Source of the DNA: Paracoccaceae bacterium
GTDB taxonomy: Bacteria > Pseudomonadota > Alphaproteobacteria > Rhodobacterales > Rhodobacteraceae
DNA: 64,000 nt
Assembly: GCA_024742455.1 (NCBI GenBank)
Contig: JANSYL010000009.1
Span: 37,375 to 101,374, forward strand
Direction: 5' to 3'
Numbering within the stretch: position 1 is the first letter of the stretch; the number at the start of each line of letters is the position of its first letter. This document shows, piece by piece, positions 63,350 through 64,000 of the stretch. The translations under genes and the position numbers were made by a program. The notes under the pieces are model-generated. The model was given only the letters and a program-made list of their open reading frames with translations, was not told where the DNA came from and made no database searches.

Positions 63350-63605
63350 TCGATAGTATCTGAAGAGATATGCGGGCGGTTTGGTCCATGCGACGCAGAC
63401 CTAGCATATCACGCTTCTAGACCTTCGGGTCGATGATGAAGTGTCAGCTTCACTGTTTGGACGGCTTCGTTTCCTAGAAACGATGCACGAAAAACAGATG
63501 ACTCTTTGTTTGGGCTGCACCTAGCCAGGTCAGCCATGCCGCAAGGCAGAACAAGCAAAGGATGTGCATAGGTTCAACGTCAAGGATACGCTGGTAACGG
63601 CGTTT

Positions 63606-64000
<395 letters not shown>

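Larger units (their letters stand above)
62945..63605. other. rRNA operon promoter and leader region
   Basis: This 661-bp non-coding stretch precedes 16S rRNA. It contains the rrn promoter (63160-63188), A/T tracts upstream that could act as an UP element (63090-63155), and a boxA antitermination element (63338-63349). The remaining leader is unusual in sequence but has no gene. Confidence 0.8.

Overview
The window is chromosomal DNA of a Rhodobacteraceae bacterium (Roseobacter-group alphaproteobacterium). The evidence is the high G+C content (judged by eye), the typical alphaproteobacterial 16S rRNA 5' part at the right edge, the gene neighbourhoods (SDR-uvrC...pgsA-moaD-moaE, pyrB...pyrC', ftsEX-plsC, yejABEF) and family-level protein features. 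Genes are tightly packed, with many ATGA or TGATG start/stop overlaps. I see no prophage, transposon, CRISPR array or tRNA. The left edge cuts a DUF4175 gene and the right edge cuts the 16S gene.

Layout. 1-9 kb: DUF4175 envelope protein, zinc-ribbon protein, ftsE-ftsX-plsC-PPOX operon, accA with a CIA30 protein, and a membrane protein with a degenerate GGDEF domain. 9-20 kb: malyl-CoA lyase, S49 peptidase with a small zinc-ribbon membrane protein, Ca/Na antiporter, SDR, uvrC, then a minus-strand block (low-GC HEPN-like orphan, short SAHH-like protein, MFS transporter) between uvrC and pgsA-moaD-moaE. 20-32 kb: coiled-coil protein with OmpA-type protein, ubiA/rsmE divergent pair, gshA, two DUF805 proteins, and a pyrB - three small membrane proteins - pyrC' - plsY operon. 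32-45 kb: uracil-DNA glycosylase with moaB, RND efflux pair, DsbD-alpha-like protein, algH, EamA transporter, MscS channel, an orphan polytopic membrane protein, a 2,4-dienoyl-CoA-reductase-like SDR and pheA. 45-64 kb: cytochrome c, yejABEF peptide/microcin C importer, dinB, SPFH-NfeD pair, pyrF, clpB, two fasciclin proteins, FMN-binding glutamate-synthase-like protein, msrPQ, and the rRNA promoter/leader plus partial 16S.

Functional themes are envelope and lipid synthesis (FtsEX, PlsC, PlsY, PgsA, AccA), pyrimidine synthesis (PyrB, PyrC', PyrF), molybdenum cofactor synthesis (MoaB, MoaD, MoaE) with a molybdoenzyme consumer (MsrP), DNA repair (UvrC, DinB, UDG), proteostasis (ClpB behind a clear sigma-32 type promoter) and periplasmic redox repair.

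Points that most merit follow-up: (i) three small membrane proteins embedded between pyrB and a catalytically dead pyrC'; (ii) an AT-rich, DnaA-box-containing region before uvrC; (iii) CtrA-type sites upstream of the degenerate-GGDEF gene and of mscS; (iv) a family of short intergenic repeats forming transcript-end structures, including a head-to-head pair between yejF and dinB; (v) orphan genes of deviating composition at 15.2-15.8 kb and 42.3-43.5 kb; (vi) several enzymes missing family-defining ligands (UDG without Fe-S cysteines, PyrC' without HxH, GGDEF without its signature, shortened SAHH). No complete new system is demonstrated; these are leads.
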